Assembly: GCF_001667375.1 (NCBI RefSeq)
Contig: NZ_LZIN01000005.1
Span: 51,850-115,849 of the forward strand
From: Mycolicibacter sinensis
Lineage (GTDB): Bacteria; Actinomycetota; Actinomycetes; Mycobacteriales; Mycobacteriaceae
Length of the DNA: 64,000 nt
Reading direction: 5' to 3'
In this document: in pieces, positions 27,214 to 35,427 of the stretch
Layout of the letters: the number at the start of each line of letters is the position of its first letter
How positions within the stretch are numbered: position 1 is the stretch's first letter
Notes under the pieces: model-generated
The model's database searches: none
The model's input: only the letters and a program-made list of their open reading frames with translations
What the model was told of the DNA's origin: nothing
Made by a program: the position numbers and the translations under genes

Positions 27214-28746
27214 ATGGCAGTTGCTGTACACCGTCGCCGGTATCCGCAGGCCGGCTTGATAGTCGTTGCGACCAGCGCCGTGGTCGTCGCTCAGGCCGCA
27301 GCGGTCCAGCCGTGGCCAGCGGGAACGTCGATTCTCGACCGAGCCGTGCGCCTGGTAGCCGGCGACTCCATCCTCAACGTGCCTTTCAACTTGTTCCAAG
27401 ACCTCTTCAACATTCCGGCGAACGAGGTCGCCGCCACCAATGTGCTGGCGGATTCCTTCTTCTCGACCGGCACCTGGTGGACGCCGAGCGCCACGAACCT
27501 GTGGGGCGAGGACCCCGGCGACCCGGGGCACTTCATGGCCATCTTCGACTTCCTGTTTCCGTTCGCCCCGCAGGTCTCCGGCCTGGACCAGCCCGAGATC
27601 GATCCGGCCTTGCTGGCGAACGGGACCGCGGGTCTGGGGCAGCAGTTCGCCATGCTGGCGGCGGCCGAACTTCCGGTCAGCGCATCGTGCGACGCGGTGC
27701 AATGCGCGCCGCTGGTGCCGACGGACCCGATCACCGGTCTTACCGCGCTCGACAGGCTGATCGACTTCGAGAAGGTGTTCACGAACTTTCCCAACGCCGA
27801 CAACCAATTAGGACTCTTCAGCCACTGGTTGAAGGTGCCGTTGCAGCAGCTGCTCACCGGATACCAGTTTCCGTCCACCCCCGCCGACACCGCCAACCCG
27901 ACAGCGGCCGGAATCGCGGACCCCTCGGCTGGCGTCGGCCCGGGCGGTTCGGTTCCGGGCGCCCCACTGGATGCGGTACCCGGCAGCGAGGCTCAGCCCG
28001 GCTTCGGTTTCCCGGGCACCACCACCGGGCCCGACGGTGCGAACTTGATGCCCTGGGCAGGAACCGACGTCCAGCTCAATCCGCTCGGGCCGTTCGAGCA
28101 GTGGTTCCAGAGCCTGGAGGCACCGGTCAACCTGAACGGCTTCCAGCTCGTCGGCCCGGACGACGTGGGCCAGGCGCTGAAGGCGCTGGCCGCCGGGATG
28201 GTGGTGGACTTCAACCCGTTCACCCCGGGCAGTCCGCTGTGCCCGGAGCTCTGCGACCAGCCCCCGTTCGCCCCGCCCTTCGGGCTGACCACAGCGGACC
28301 TGGTTCAGTCGATCCAAAACGTCGGGCCGCCCAATCCGCTCATCAGCGAGTGGCTGAGCCTCAACAGCTCAGGACTGGCGAACGCGCCGACACCGGAGCA
28401 GATCGACGCCACCGTGGCCGGTCTGCAGACCGGCTGGTTCACCTTGAACCCGGACACCGAAAATCAGATCGTTGATTACCTCGACGACATCAACCCCAAC
28501 TTGGCAAAGCTCCTGGTCAACTCGGGACTGATGACCGACCCGGCTTACCTGGGGCCGTGGGCCGGGACCGGAGGCCCGGATAGCGGCGTCGACGTTCCCG
28601 CGGTGCCGAGCGAGCTGGGCGGGCTGGACCAGACGCAGATCTGGCCCGACCTGCTCGGCGTCGTCGACCCCACGGGGAGTCTGTCTAATGACCTCTCCGA
28701 TTTCTGGGCTTCGCTGTCGAGCATCTGGGACGGGTTCGGTCTCTAA
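27214..28746 (+). CDS. Secreted protein of unknown function, 510 aa
   Basis: I do not recognise a named family. The N-terminus is a signal-like segment (AGLIVVATSAVVVAQAAAV). The mature region begins with a hydrophobic/aromatic block (LNVPFNLFQDLFNIPANEV, then FFSTGTWWTPSATNLWGED). Later come a Gly/Pro-rich middle (about residues 230-280) and two close Cys pairs (SCDAVQCAP and PLCPELCDQ). There are no transmembrane helices after the signal, and no PE or PPE motif. ATG 27214 follows GGGGGAA closely; ATG 27202 is possible. It is monocistronic, next to tRNA-Leu, in the accessory junction region. Confidence 0.75.
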   Translation: MAVAVHRRRYPQAGLIVVATSAVVVAQAAAVQPWPAGTSILDRAVRLVAGDSILNVPFNLFQDLFNIPANEVAATNVLADSFFSTGTWWTPSATNLWGEDPGDPGHFMAIFDFLFPFAPQVSGLDQPEIDPALLANGTAGLGQQFAMLAAAELPVSASCDAVQCAPLVPTDPITGLTALDRLIDFEKVFTNFPNADNQLGLFSHWLKVPLQQLLTGYQFPSTPADTANPTAAGIADPSAGVGPGGSVPGAPLDAVPGSEAQPGFGFPGTTTGPDGANLMPWAGTDVQLNPLGPFEQWFQSLEAPVNLNGFQLVGPDDVGQALKALAAGMVVDFNPFTPGSPLCPELCDQPPFAPPFGLTTADLVQSIQNVGPPNPLISEWLSLNSSGLANAPTPEQIDATVAGLQTGWFTLNPDTENQIVDYLDDINPNLAKLLVNSGLMTDPAYLGPWAGTGGPDSGVDVPAVPSELGGLDQTQIWPDLLGVVDPTGSLSNDLSDFWASLSSIWDGFGL

Positions 28747-28780
28747 GCGGCTAGCCCACGCCAGTCGGTTCACATTTTTG

Positions 28781-28864
28781 TGCGGGCGGAGGGACTCGAA
28801 CCCTCACGCTCTTTCGAGCAATGGCACCTAAAGCCATCATGTCTGCCAATTCCATCACGCCCGC
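28781..28864 (-). tRNA. tRNA-Leu (anticodon TAG)
   Basis: An 84-base class II tRNA. The acceptor GCGGGCG pairs with CGCCCGC, the discriminator is A, the anticodon is in GGCTTTAGGTGCC, and the long variable arm is TGCTCGAAAGAGCG. The T-arm is GGTTCGAGTCC. Confidence 0.96.
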
Positions 28865-28953
28865 GGACGTACGAATCCTACCGGGCTAGCCGATCGAAAA
28901 ATCTGTCGGTGTTCCGAACTACGTTGGGGTACAACGCGCGGAAAGGCAGTGTC

Positions 28954-29688
28954 ATGCGATCCAGCGAGGAGTTCGAGGCCGTACAGCTACTTATCGCGGC
29001 GGGCCTCAACGACTGCGCTATCGCACGACAGACCTCCATTCCTCGACGCACCGTGCGGGACTGGAGATGCCGGCCACAGGTTTTGTCCCGACAATCCTCA
29101 ACTTCCCCGCATTGCGTCCACGACTTCGCCAGCCTGGCGCCGAACGATTACAGCTACCTGCTCGGTCTTTACCTGGGTGACGGCTGCATCTCCCGGTACC
29201 GCCGAGTATGGCGTCTCAGGGTCACGCTCGATGCCAAGTACCCGGACATCATCGAGCGGTGCATGAAAACGATCGACATAATTATGCCAGGGCAGCGGGC
29301 GGCAACGTTTTACCGTTCCGATAATTGCGCCGAGGTTTACTTGTACTCCAAACACTGGCCCTGCCTCTTCCCGCAGCACGCTTTCGGCAAGAAGCACGAT
29401 CGGCCGATCCGGCTCAAGCCCTGGCAGCAAGAACTCGTAAAGCAGGCAACCGAGGAATTCATCCGCGGCCTGATCGACAGCGATGGCTGCCGGGTGGTGG
29501 CGAACGACGGCGGTGTGCGCAGTGTGCGCTACCACTTCTCCAACCGCTCCGCGGACATTCGCGGTCTGTTCTGCACGGCACTGGATCGCCTCGGAATCCC
29601 ATGGACGCAGAACAGCGAGTATCAGATCGCCGTCTACCGGAAAGCCGCCACGGCACGGCTCGACGAGTTCGTCGGCCCGAAGACCTGA
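28954..29688 (+). CDS. Free-standing LAGLIDADG-type endonuclease with N-terminal helix-turn-helix
   Basis: 244 aa. Residues about 10-40 (LNDCAIARQTSIPRRTVRDW) form a resolvase/transposase-like helix-turn-helix. Two LAGLIDADG dodecapeptides follow: YSYLLGLYLGDGCI (about 67-80) and EFIRGLIDSDGCRV (about 168-181), each keeping the catalytic aspartate. It is not embedded in an intein or intron, so it is a solitary homing-endonuclese-like protein. GGAAAGG is 7 bases before ATG 28954. The gene is visibly AT-richer than its neighbours, and it is divergent from tRNA-Leu 89 bases away, suggesting recent acquisition. The target site is unknown. Confidence 0.85.
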   Translation: MRSSEEFEAVQLLIAAGLNDCAIARQTSIPRRTVRDWRCRPQVLSRQSSTSPHCVHDFASLAPNDYSYLLGLYLGDGCISRYRRVWRLRVTLDAKYPDIIERCMKTIDIIMPGQRAATFYRSDNCAEVYLYSKHWPCLFPQHAFGKKHDRPIRLKPWQQELVKQATEEFIRGLIDSDGCRVVANDGGVRSVRYHFSNRSADIRGLFCTALDRLGIPWTQNSEYQIAVYRKAATARLDEFVGPKT

Positions 29689-29710
29689 CAGGGCGCCCGC
29701 GACGGCGCGG

Positions 29711-29716
29711 TACCGT
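29711..29716 (+). promoter_or_regulatory. -10 for lprD (leaderless)
   Basis: TACCGT, 6 bases, then GTG 29723. Confidence 0.55.
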
Positions 29717-29722
29717 CAAGGG

Positions 29723-30097
29723 GTGTCCACTACACGGCGTCGGAGACCGGCACTGATCGTGCTAGTAATCGTCGCTGCCTGCGCGTGCTTGGCGCTGGGC
29801 TGGTGGCAGTGGACCCGATTCCAGGAGGTCAACGGCACCTTTCAGAACCTCGGCTACGCCCTGCAGTGGCCGCTGTTCGCCTGGTTCTGCCTCTACGCCT
29901 ACCGCAAATTCGTCCGCTATGAAGAAGCACCGCCCGAACCACACCCGGCCGACGCGGTGACTGAGATACCGGCCGAGCTGCTGCCCGAGCGGCCCGCGCC
30001 CGCCGCCGCGCCCACCGACGACCCCGCACTCCGGGAGTACAACGCCTACCTGGCCGAGCTCACCGAGAACGAACGAAAGAACAGGAACCCCGCATGA
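29723..30097 (+). CDS. lprD: LprD-like membrane protein
   Basis: A 124-aa homologue of Rv1343c. It has a basic start (STTRRRRPAL), a first membrane helix with a cysteine (LIVLVIVAACACLALGWWQW) annotated as a lipobox in M. tuberculosis, then a second hydrophobic stretch (YALQWPLFAWFCLYAYRKF), and a Pro-rich cytosolic tail ending EYNAYLAELTENE. Function unknown. GTG 29723 is 6 bases after TACCGT. The stop overlaps the next gene's ATG by 4 bases. Confidence 0.9.
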   Translation: MSTTRRRRPALIVLVIVAACACLALGWWQWTRFQEVNGTFQNLGYALQWPLFAWFCLYAYRKFVRYEEAPPEPHPADAVTEIPAELLPERPAPAAAPTDDPALREYNAYLAELTENERKNRNPA

Positions 30098-30435
30098 CCG
30101 AGACACCCGCCCAGGCCGCTCCCGCGGAGAAGATCCGCAGCGCACTGCTGCCCTACCGGGTCATGGCGTGGGCGACCGGTGTCTGGCTGATCGCGCTGTG
30201 CTACGAGGTGTTCGTGCGCTACGTGGTCAAGGTGGACAACCCGCCCACCTGGATCGGCGTGGTGCACGGCTGGGTGTACTTCGTCTACCTGCTGGCCACG
30301 TTCAATTTGGCGGTCAAGGTGCGCTGGCCGCTGCCCAAGACCATCGGGATCCTGCTGGCCGGCACCATTCCCCTGCTGGGCATCATCGTCGAGCACTTCC
30401 AGAGCCGAAACATCAAGACGCAGTTCAACCTATAA
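30094..30435 (+). CDS. DUF3817 integral membrane protein (Rv1342c-like)
   Basis: 113 aa, three predicted helices, with the family segments VMAWATGVWLIALCYEV, NPPTWIGVVHGWVYFVYLL and ILLAGTIPLLGIIVEHF. Function unknown. Translationally coupled to lprD (ATGA). It converges on the kinase gene 10 bases away. Confidence 0.9.
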   Translation: MTETPAQAAPAEKIRSALLPYRVMAWATGVWLIALCYEVFVRYVVKVDNPPTWIGVVHGWVYFVYLLATFNLAVKVRWPLPKTIGILLAGTIPLLGIIVEHFQSRNIKTQFNL

Positions 30436-30445
30436 AGCCGCGGAC

Positions 30446-31693
30446 TCACGTCGGCGGCGGGTTCACCCAACGCTGCACCCCGCCGTGGTTGGAGCAGGCA
30501 CCGCGGCGCTGCTTACTGAACGAGTAGCTGCCGTCGCGGCAGATCGCGCTGACGCCGGCCGGCGGCGAGGCCGGCTCGATCGATGTCACCGGTGGCGGCA
30601 CGAACGTCTGGGTCGGCGCCGGCACGGGCGGGGACATCAGCGGCGCCGGCGGCTCTGCCGACTCCGTCACCGTGACGGTCACCCGATGCGTCGCAGGCAC
30701 CTTGCTGGTCGGTGCGGCCGGCACGACGTCGTCGCGCACGTCGCCGCGATCGGCCACCCCCGGCGCACCGGCCACCGCCGCCAGCAGCGCGGCGACACCT
30801 ACCAACCACGGCCAGCGGCGCCGGGCGGTACCGGCCGTGACCACCGTCGGCTCCGAGACGGCGGCCCCGCCCAGCGCCTGGGCGAAGGCACGGCAGCTGC
30901 CGAACCGCTCGGCGGGCTCTTTGGCCAGGCCGGTGGCCAGCACCTCGTCGAGATGAGCCAATTCCGGTCGCCGCTCGCTCAGCCGCGGCGGTGCGGCGGT
31001 CAGGTGCCGGCTGATGACCGTCACCGGGTTGTCATCGCGGAATGGCGGAACCCCGGCGAGCAGATGAAATGCCGTGGCGGCCAGCGCGTATTGGTCGGCC
31101 CGGCTATCGAGGTCATCGCCGCGCAGCTGTTCTGGTGCGGCATAGCACAAGGTGCCGACAGTGAAGTTGGTGGCGGTCAATCCGTTCGTGGCACCCAGTT
31201 GCCGACCGATTCCGAAGTCGGCCAACAGAATCCGCTGGGATTCGCCTTCGGGATCGGCGATCAGTATGTTTGCCGGCTTGACGTCGCGGTGCAGCAGTCC
31301 GCGCTGATGCGCGTGGTCCAGCGCCTCGGCGATCGCGCCGACGATCCGCAGAGCGTCTGCCTCGGGCATGCCGTCCGGATACTGCTCGGCGAGGAAACGT
31401 GCCGCGTCGGTGCCCGGCACGTAGTCCATGGCGATCCACAGCTGCCCCTCGAACTCGCCGCGGTCATGGACGCCGACGATGTTGGGATGGAACAGCGTCG
31501 CCGCCAGGTCGGCCTCCAGCTGGAACCGTTGGCGGAACTCGCTGTCGGTGGTCAGGTTGGCGGGCAGGACTTTGAGCGCGTCGCGACGCGGCAGCCGCGG
31601 GTGCGCGGCCAGATACACCTCGCCCATCGCGCCCGAGCCGAGCAGGCATTCGATGCGGTAACCGGCGAACTCGGCGCCGAACGCTAGCGGCAC
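30446..31693 (-). CDS. Transmembrane serine/threonine protein kinase with DUF3761 sensor-like tail
   Basis: 415 aa. The Hanks-type kinase domain (about residues 10-270) is complete: glycine loop [10 protein letters not shown], lysine in DALKVLP, catalytic loop [11 protein letters not shown], metal site LADFGIGRQ and YAAPEQL. One membrane helix ([16 protein letters not shown]) follows, then a Pro-rich stalk. The short extracellular module [21 protein letters not shown] is a DUF3761-type, two-cysteine domain. GTG 31693 is 3 bases after the rdgB stop, so it is in the rphA-rdgB operon. No kinase lies here in M. tuberculosis; its signal and substrates are unknown. Confidence 0.92.
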   Translation of the reverse strand: MPLAFGAEFAGYRIECLLGSGAMGEVYLAAHPRLPRRDALKVLPANLTTDSEFRQRFQLEADLAATLFHPNIVGVHDRGEFEGQLWIAMDYVPGTDAARFLAEQYPDGMPEADALRIVGAIAEALDHAHQRGLLHRDVKPANILIADPEGESQRILLADFGIGRQLGATNGLTATNFTVGTLCYAAPEQLRGDDLDSRADQYALAATAFHLLAGVPPFRDDNPVTVISRHLTAAPPRLSERRPELAHLDEVLATGLAKEPAERFGSCRAFAQALGGAAVSEPTVVTAGTARRRWPWLVGVAALLAAVAGAPGVADRGDVRDDVVPAAPTSKVPATHRVTVTVTESAEPPAPLMSPPVPAPTQTFVPPPVTSIEPASPPAGVSAICRDGSYSFSKQRRGACSNHGGVQRWVNPPPT

Positions 31694-31696
31694 GGT

Positions 31697-32308
31697 TCAG
31701 CTCACAAGCTGCCGCAACGCCGGTAGCAGCAGCGCCAAAGCACGGCCGCGGTGCGACGCGGCGTCTTTCTCCGCCGGACTCAGTTGCGCCGCGGTGCGAA
31801 CGCCACCGGCGGGCACGAACACCGGGTCGTAGCCGAATCCCCCGTCGCCGCGGGGCTCTCCGGCGATGCTGCCGGGCCACTCGCCGCGCACCACCACCTC
31901 GTGGTCCGGGCCGCTACCCCAAACCAGCGCACAGGCCGATACGAACGCCGCACCGCGCCGCTCGCCGGGAACGTCCCGCAATTGGGCCAGCAGCAAGGCG
32001 GTGTTGGCGCCGTCGTCGCCATGCCGGCCAGACCAGCGTGCCGACAGCACCCCCGGCATGCCGTTGAGCGCATCGACCGTCAAGCCGGAATCGTCTGCGA
32101 TACAAGGCAATCCGGTCGCCTTATAGCCGTCGCGCGCCTTGGCCAGGGCGTTGTCCTCAAAGGTTGCCGCGGTTTCGGGCGCTTCGGGGTAGGGTGCCAC
32201 GTCGTCCAGCGAGACCGGGTGCAGGCCCGAGATACCGGCGTGCTCGAGCACCCGGCTCAGTTCAGCCAGCTTCTTGCGGTTGCGGCTGGCGACCAAAATG
32301 TCAGTCAG
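31697..32308 (-). CDS. rdgB: Non-canonical purine NTP pyrophosphatase (RdgB/HAM1)
   Basis: About 203 aa. It removes dITP/XTP from the nucleotide pool. Family motifs: [15 protein letters not shown] at the start, [28 protein letters not shown], the [11 protein letters not shown] loop, and [13 protein letters not shown]. No ATG or GTG occurs at the right place. CTG 32308 would give the normal family N-terminus, while TTG 32296 would remove four residues and start on the first beta-strand. The CTG start overlaps the end of rphA by 8 bases, implying translational coupling. Homologue of Rv1341. Confidence 0.88.
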   Translation of the reverse strand: MTDILVASRNRKKLAELSRVLEHAGISGLHPVSLDDVAPYPEAPETAATFEDNALAKARDGYKATGLPCIADDSGLTVDALNGMPGVLSARWSGRHGDDGANTALLLAQLRDVPGERRGAAFVSACALVWGSGPDHEVVVRGEWPGSIAGEPRGDGGFGYDPVFVPAGGVRTAAQLSPAEKDAASHRGRALALLLPALRQLVS

Positions 32309-33083
32309 CGCCGAAAGCCTTCTTCTTCGCCGGGCCCTCCGGCAGCACCCCCGGGTACGGCAGCGCCAACGCTTCGCGCTGCACCACGAACAGCTTCTCG
32401 CAGGCGGCCAGTGCCGCATCCAGCATCTTGTCCAAGGTCGAACGCGGGAACGTCGCTCCCTCGCCGGTGCCCTGGATCTCCACCAGAGTTCCGGTGTCGG
32501 TGGCGACGACGTTCATGTCGACCTCGGCGCGGGCGTCCTCTTCATACGGGAGATCGACGCGGACCCGGCCATCGACGACCCCGACGCTGACCGCCGAGAT
32601 GGCGCACGAGAGCGGGCGCGGATCCGACAGCTTGCCGGCGGCCGACAGGTAGGTGACCGCGTCAGCGAGCGCCACATAGGCCCCGGTGATCGCGGCGGTG
32701 CGGGTGCCGCCGTCGGCCTGCAGCACATCGCAGTCGATCGCGATGGTGTTCTCCCCCAGCGCCGCCAGGTCGATACAGGCGCGCAGCGAGCGGCCGACCA
32801 GCCGGCTGATCTCCTGGGTGCGCCCACCAACGCGGCCCTTGACCGATTCGCGGTCGGAGCGGGTATGCGTGGCGGCGGGCAGCATGGCGTATTCGGCGGT
32901 GAGCCAACCCCGCCCGGAGCCTTTCCGCCAGCGCGGCACGCCTTCGGTCGCACTGGCCGTGCACATGACCCGGGTATTGCCGAATTCGACCAGCACCGAC
33001 CCGGCCGGGTTCGAGGTGAACCCGCGGGTGATGACGACCGGGCGCAGCTCGTCGTCGAGGCGACCGTCTTCTCGTTTGGACAC
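32301..33083 (-). CDS. rphA: Ribonuclease PH
   Basis: A 260-aa phosphate-dependent 3'-5' exonuclease that trims tRNA 3' ends. It contains [13 protein letters not shown] at the N-terminus, [28 protein letters not shown] (phosphate/RNA binding arginines) and [22 protein letters not shown] 33083 lies 6 bases after TAGGGT, predicting a leaderless mRNA. First gene of rphA-rdgB-kinase. Homologue of Rv1340. Confidence 0.95.
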   Translation of the reverse strand: MSKREDGRLDDELRPVVITRGFTSNPAGSVLVEFGNTRVMCTASATEGVPRWRKGSGRGWLTAEYAMLPAATHTRSDRESVKGRVGGRTQEISRLVGRSLRACIDLAALGENTIAIDCDVLQADGGTRTAAITGAYVALADAVTYLSAAGKLSDPRPLSCAISAVSVGVVDGRVRVDLPYEEDARAEVDMNVVATDTGTLVEIQGTGEGATFPRSTLDKMLDAALAACEKLFVVQREALALPYPGVLPEGPAKKKAFGAD

Positions 33084-33089
33084 GCGATA

Positions 33090-33095
33090 ACCCTA
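33090..33095 (-). promoter_or_regulatory. -10 for rphA (leaderless)
   Basis: Minus-strand TAGGGT, 6 bases, then GTG 33083. Confidence 0.6.
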
Positions 33096-33111
33096 GTGGT
33101 GATCGCGCGGG

Positions 33112-33888
33112 TCAACCCCGCTGGATGTCGAAACTCTCGTCGCACACCACCGCGTGCACCGGCCCGTCGAACTCGGCTTTGGCCTCGCCGATCACGTCCT
33201 CGCGGGAGGTCCAGGGCGGGATATGGGTGAGCAGCAGCTGGCCGACGCCGGCGGAGGCGGCAATGCGTCCGGCATCGGTGCCGGACAGATGCAGGTTCGG
33301 CGGGCGGTTGGCCTCATGGGTCCAGGACGCCTCACACAAGAACACATCGGCTCCACGGGCCAGCTCGATCACCGCGTCGCAGTAGCCGGTGTCGCCGCTG
33401 TAGACGAGGGTCGCGCCAGAAGCGTCGCTGATCCGCATGCCGAACGACTCGGTCGGGTGATACAACAGCTTCGGCTTCACCGTGACCGTTCCCAACTCGA
33501 CCGGCTCGTCGTCGGCCCAGGTGTGGACATCGAAGATGTCGGTGATGTCGTCGATCTCGCCGCCGTACGGCGAGGACGCCGCCCCCAGCCGCGACCAGGT
33601 GTCGCTGGGGCCGTAGATGAAGCCCTTGGCGAACGGTTGGGTCGCCACCGCCGGGTGGTAGCGGCGCCAGACGAACAGTCCCGGCAGGTCCAGGCAGTGA
33701 TCGGCGTGCAGATGCGACAACAGCACGGACACCGCACCGGGATCGACATGCCGCTGCAGCGCGCCGAGCACCCCGCCACCGAAGTCGATGACCAGCGGCG
33801 GCGTGTCCGGTGCCTGCAACAGATAACCCGATGCCGGCGAGTCCGGACCCACCACGCTGCCGGAGCAGCCGAGCACGGTGAGTCGCAC
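33112..33888 (-). CDS. Metallo-beta-lactamase-fold cyclic nucleotide phosphodiesterase (Rv1339-like)
   Basis: 258 aa. The di-metal motif HLHADHCLD, the following DTGYCDAV and the C-terminal LLTHIPPW give the usual ligands of the fold. The N-terminal LTVLGCSGSVVGPDSPASGYLL is typical of the group. Rv1339 has been characterised as an atypical class II cAMP phosphodiesterase, so this is a likely cAMP-lowering enzyme; an adenylate cyclase gene lies about 21 kb away. GTG 33888 has AGGGAA upstream. The same strand order murI-Rv1339-rphA-rdgB as M. tuberculosis. Confidence 0.9.
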   Translation of the reverse strand: MRLTVLGCSGSVVGPDSPASGYLLQAPDTPPLVIDFGGGVLGALQRHVDPGAVSVLLSHLHADHCLDLPGLFVWRRYHPAVATQPFAKGFIYGPSDTWSRLGAASSPYGGEIDDITDIFDVHTWADDEPVELGTVTVKPKLLYHPTESFGMRISDASGATLVYSGDTGYCDAVIELARGADVFLCEASWTHEANRPPNLHLSGTDAGRIAASAGVGQLLLTHIPPWTSREDVIGEAKAEFDGPVHAVVCDESFDIQRG

Positions 33889-33972
33889 GTTCCCTACTGT
33901 GCCATGTTCGCCGCGACGATGGCCAAGACACGAGCGCTTTGCCCGCTATTCGTCATCGAAATCACGGTCTGG

Positions 33973-34773
33973 CTAACTCAGCGGAGCGTGACGGCGGACG
34001 GCGCCGACGCCGGTGATCGCCGGGCCCAGAAATCGGGTGGCCAGTGCGGCGAACGCCTCCGGGTCACCGGTCGCCTCGAACACCCTGGTGGCCGGGGCCT
34101 CCCCGTGCGGGCGCAGCAGATCGAGTTCGGTGAGTACCCGCAGCAGTTCCTTGGCGGTCTCCTCGGCGCTGGACACCAACGTCACCTGGTCACCCATCGC
34201 CAGCTGGATCAGCCCCGACAGCAGCGGGTAGTGGGTGCAGCCCAGCACCAGGGTGTCGACCCCGGCGCGCTGCAGCGGCTCCAGGTATCCCTCGGCCAGC
34301 CCCAGCACCTGCCGGCCGCTGGTGATGCCGCGCTCGACGAAGTCGACGAAGCGCGGGCAGGCCACCGCGGTGATCTCGGTGTCGCGCGCGGCGGCGAATG
34401 CGTCCTGGTAGGCGTGGCTGGCGATGGTCGCGCTGGTACCGATCACGCCGATCCGGCCGTTGCGGGTGGTGGCCACCGCCCGGCGCACCGCCGGCAGGAT
34501 CACCTCCACGACCGGCACGTCGTATCGTTCCCGGGCATCGCGCAGGCACGCCGCCGAGGCGGTGTTGCAGGCGATCACCAATGCCTTCACCCCGCGCTCT
34601 ACCAGATCGTCGCCGATGGCCAGGGCGTGCGCGCGCACTTCAGGGATGGTCAACGGGCCGTAGGGTCCGTTGCCGGTGTCGCCGACGTAGACGATGTCCT
34701 CGTCGGGCAGTTGGTCGATGATCGAGCGGGCGACGGTCAGGCCGCCGACCCCGGAGTCGAAGACCCCGATCAC
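33973..34773 (-). CDS. murI: Glutamate racemase
   Basis: A 266-aa cofactor-independent racemase making D-glutamate for peptidoglycan. The two catalytic cysteines are in [10 protein letters not shown] and LGCTHYPLL. The N-terminal [14 protein letters not shown] and [12 protein letters not shown] form the substrate pocket. GTG 34773 overlaps the rhomboid stop by 4 bases (GTGA). The start is shorter by a few residues than the M. tuberculosis protein but includes the complete first strand. Confidence 0.95.
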   Translation of the reverse strand: MIGVFDSGVGGLTVARSIIDQLPDEDIVYVGDTGNGPYGPLTIPEVRAHALAIGDDLVERGVKALVIACNTASAACLRDARERYDVPVVEVILPAVRRAVATTRNGRIGVIGTSATIASHAYQDAFAAARDTEITAVACPRFVDFVERGITSGRQVLGLAEGYLEPLQRAGVDTLVLGCTHYPLLSGLIQLAMGDQVTLVSSAEETAKELLRVLTELDLLRPHGEAPATRVFEATGDPEAFAALATRFLGPAITGVGAVRRHAPLS

Positions 34774-35426
34774 GCTGAAACCGCCCGCCGGCGTTCACGG
34801 GCTTTGCGCTCGGGGCCCGAGAGCAGATATGCCGCCACCACCCCGGCGATCGCCCCGCACAGGTGCCCCTGCCAGGACACGCCGCCGCAGACATTCAGCA
34901 CCGGCACCGCCCCCCACAGAATCCCGCCGTAGAGCACCAGCACCACCAGCCCGACCAGAATCTGCCAGATTCTGCGGGTGAACAGCCCGAACACCACCAA
35001 AAAGGCCAACCAGCCGAAGATCAGGCCGGAGGCGCCGATGTGGTCGGTGGGCCCGCACGACGACCCGACGTTGCCGATCAGCCAGGTGCCCAGCCCGCCG
35101 AACACCCACACGATGGCGGTGGCGAGCAGGAACCGGGATTGCCCGGCCAACGTCACCAGGAAGCCCAGTACCAACGCCGGACCGGTGTTGGCCAGCAGAT
35201 GGCCCCAGTTGGCGTGCAGCAACGGCGCGAACAGCACCCCCCACAGGCCGTCGGTCTCCAGGGGCCGGATGCCGTTGCGGTCCAGCCGGTGGCCGCCGAA
35301 CTGATCAACGGCCTCGATGAGGTAGAGCAGCGCGACGAATCCCACGACGGTGGCCCCGCCGGTGCGCCAAGCGGACTTCTTGTCGGGCCGCGGCGCAGGC
35401 GACGCGCCGCCTCGCGAGGTCACCAC
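34770..35426 (-). CDS. Rhomboid-family intramembrane serine protease (Rv1337-like)
   Basis: 218 aa with six to seven membrane helices. The catalytic serine is in [14 protein letters not shown], the catalytic histidine in [11 protein letters not shown], and the helix 2 motif is [13 protein letters not shown]. Substrates unknown. GTG 35426 comes one base after the P1 peptidase stop; in M. tuberculosis three cysteine-biosynthesis genes (mec, cysO, cysM) separate the two. Confidence 0.93.
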   Translation of the reverse strand: MVTSRGGASPAPRPDKKSAWRTGGATVVGFVALLYLIEAVDQFGGHRLDRNGIRPLETDGLWGVLFAPLLHANWGHLLANTGPALVLGFLVTLAGQSRFLLATAIVWVFGGLGTWLIGNVGSSCGPTDHIGASGLIFGWLAFLVVFGLFTRRIWQILVGLVVLVLYGGILWGAVPVLNVCGGVSWQGHLCGAIAGVVAAYLLSGPERKARERRRAVSA

Positions 35427-35427
35427 G

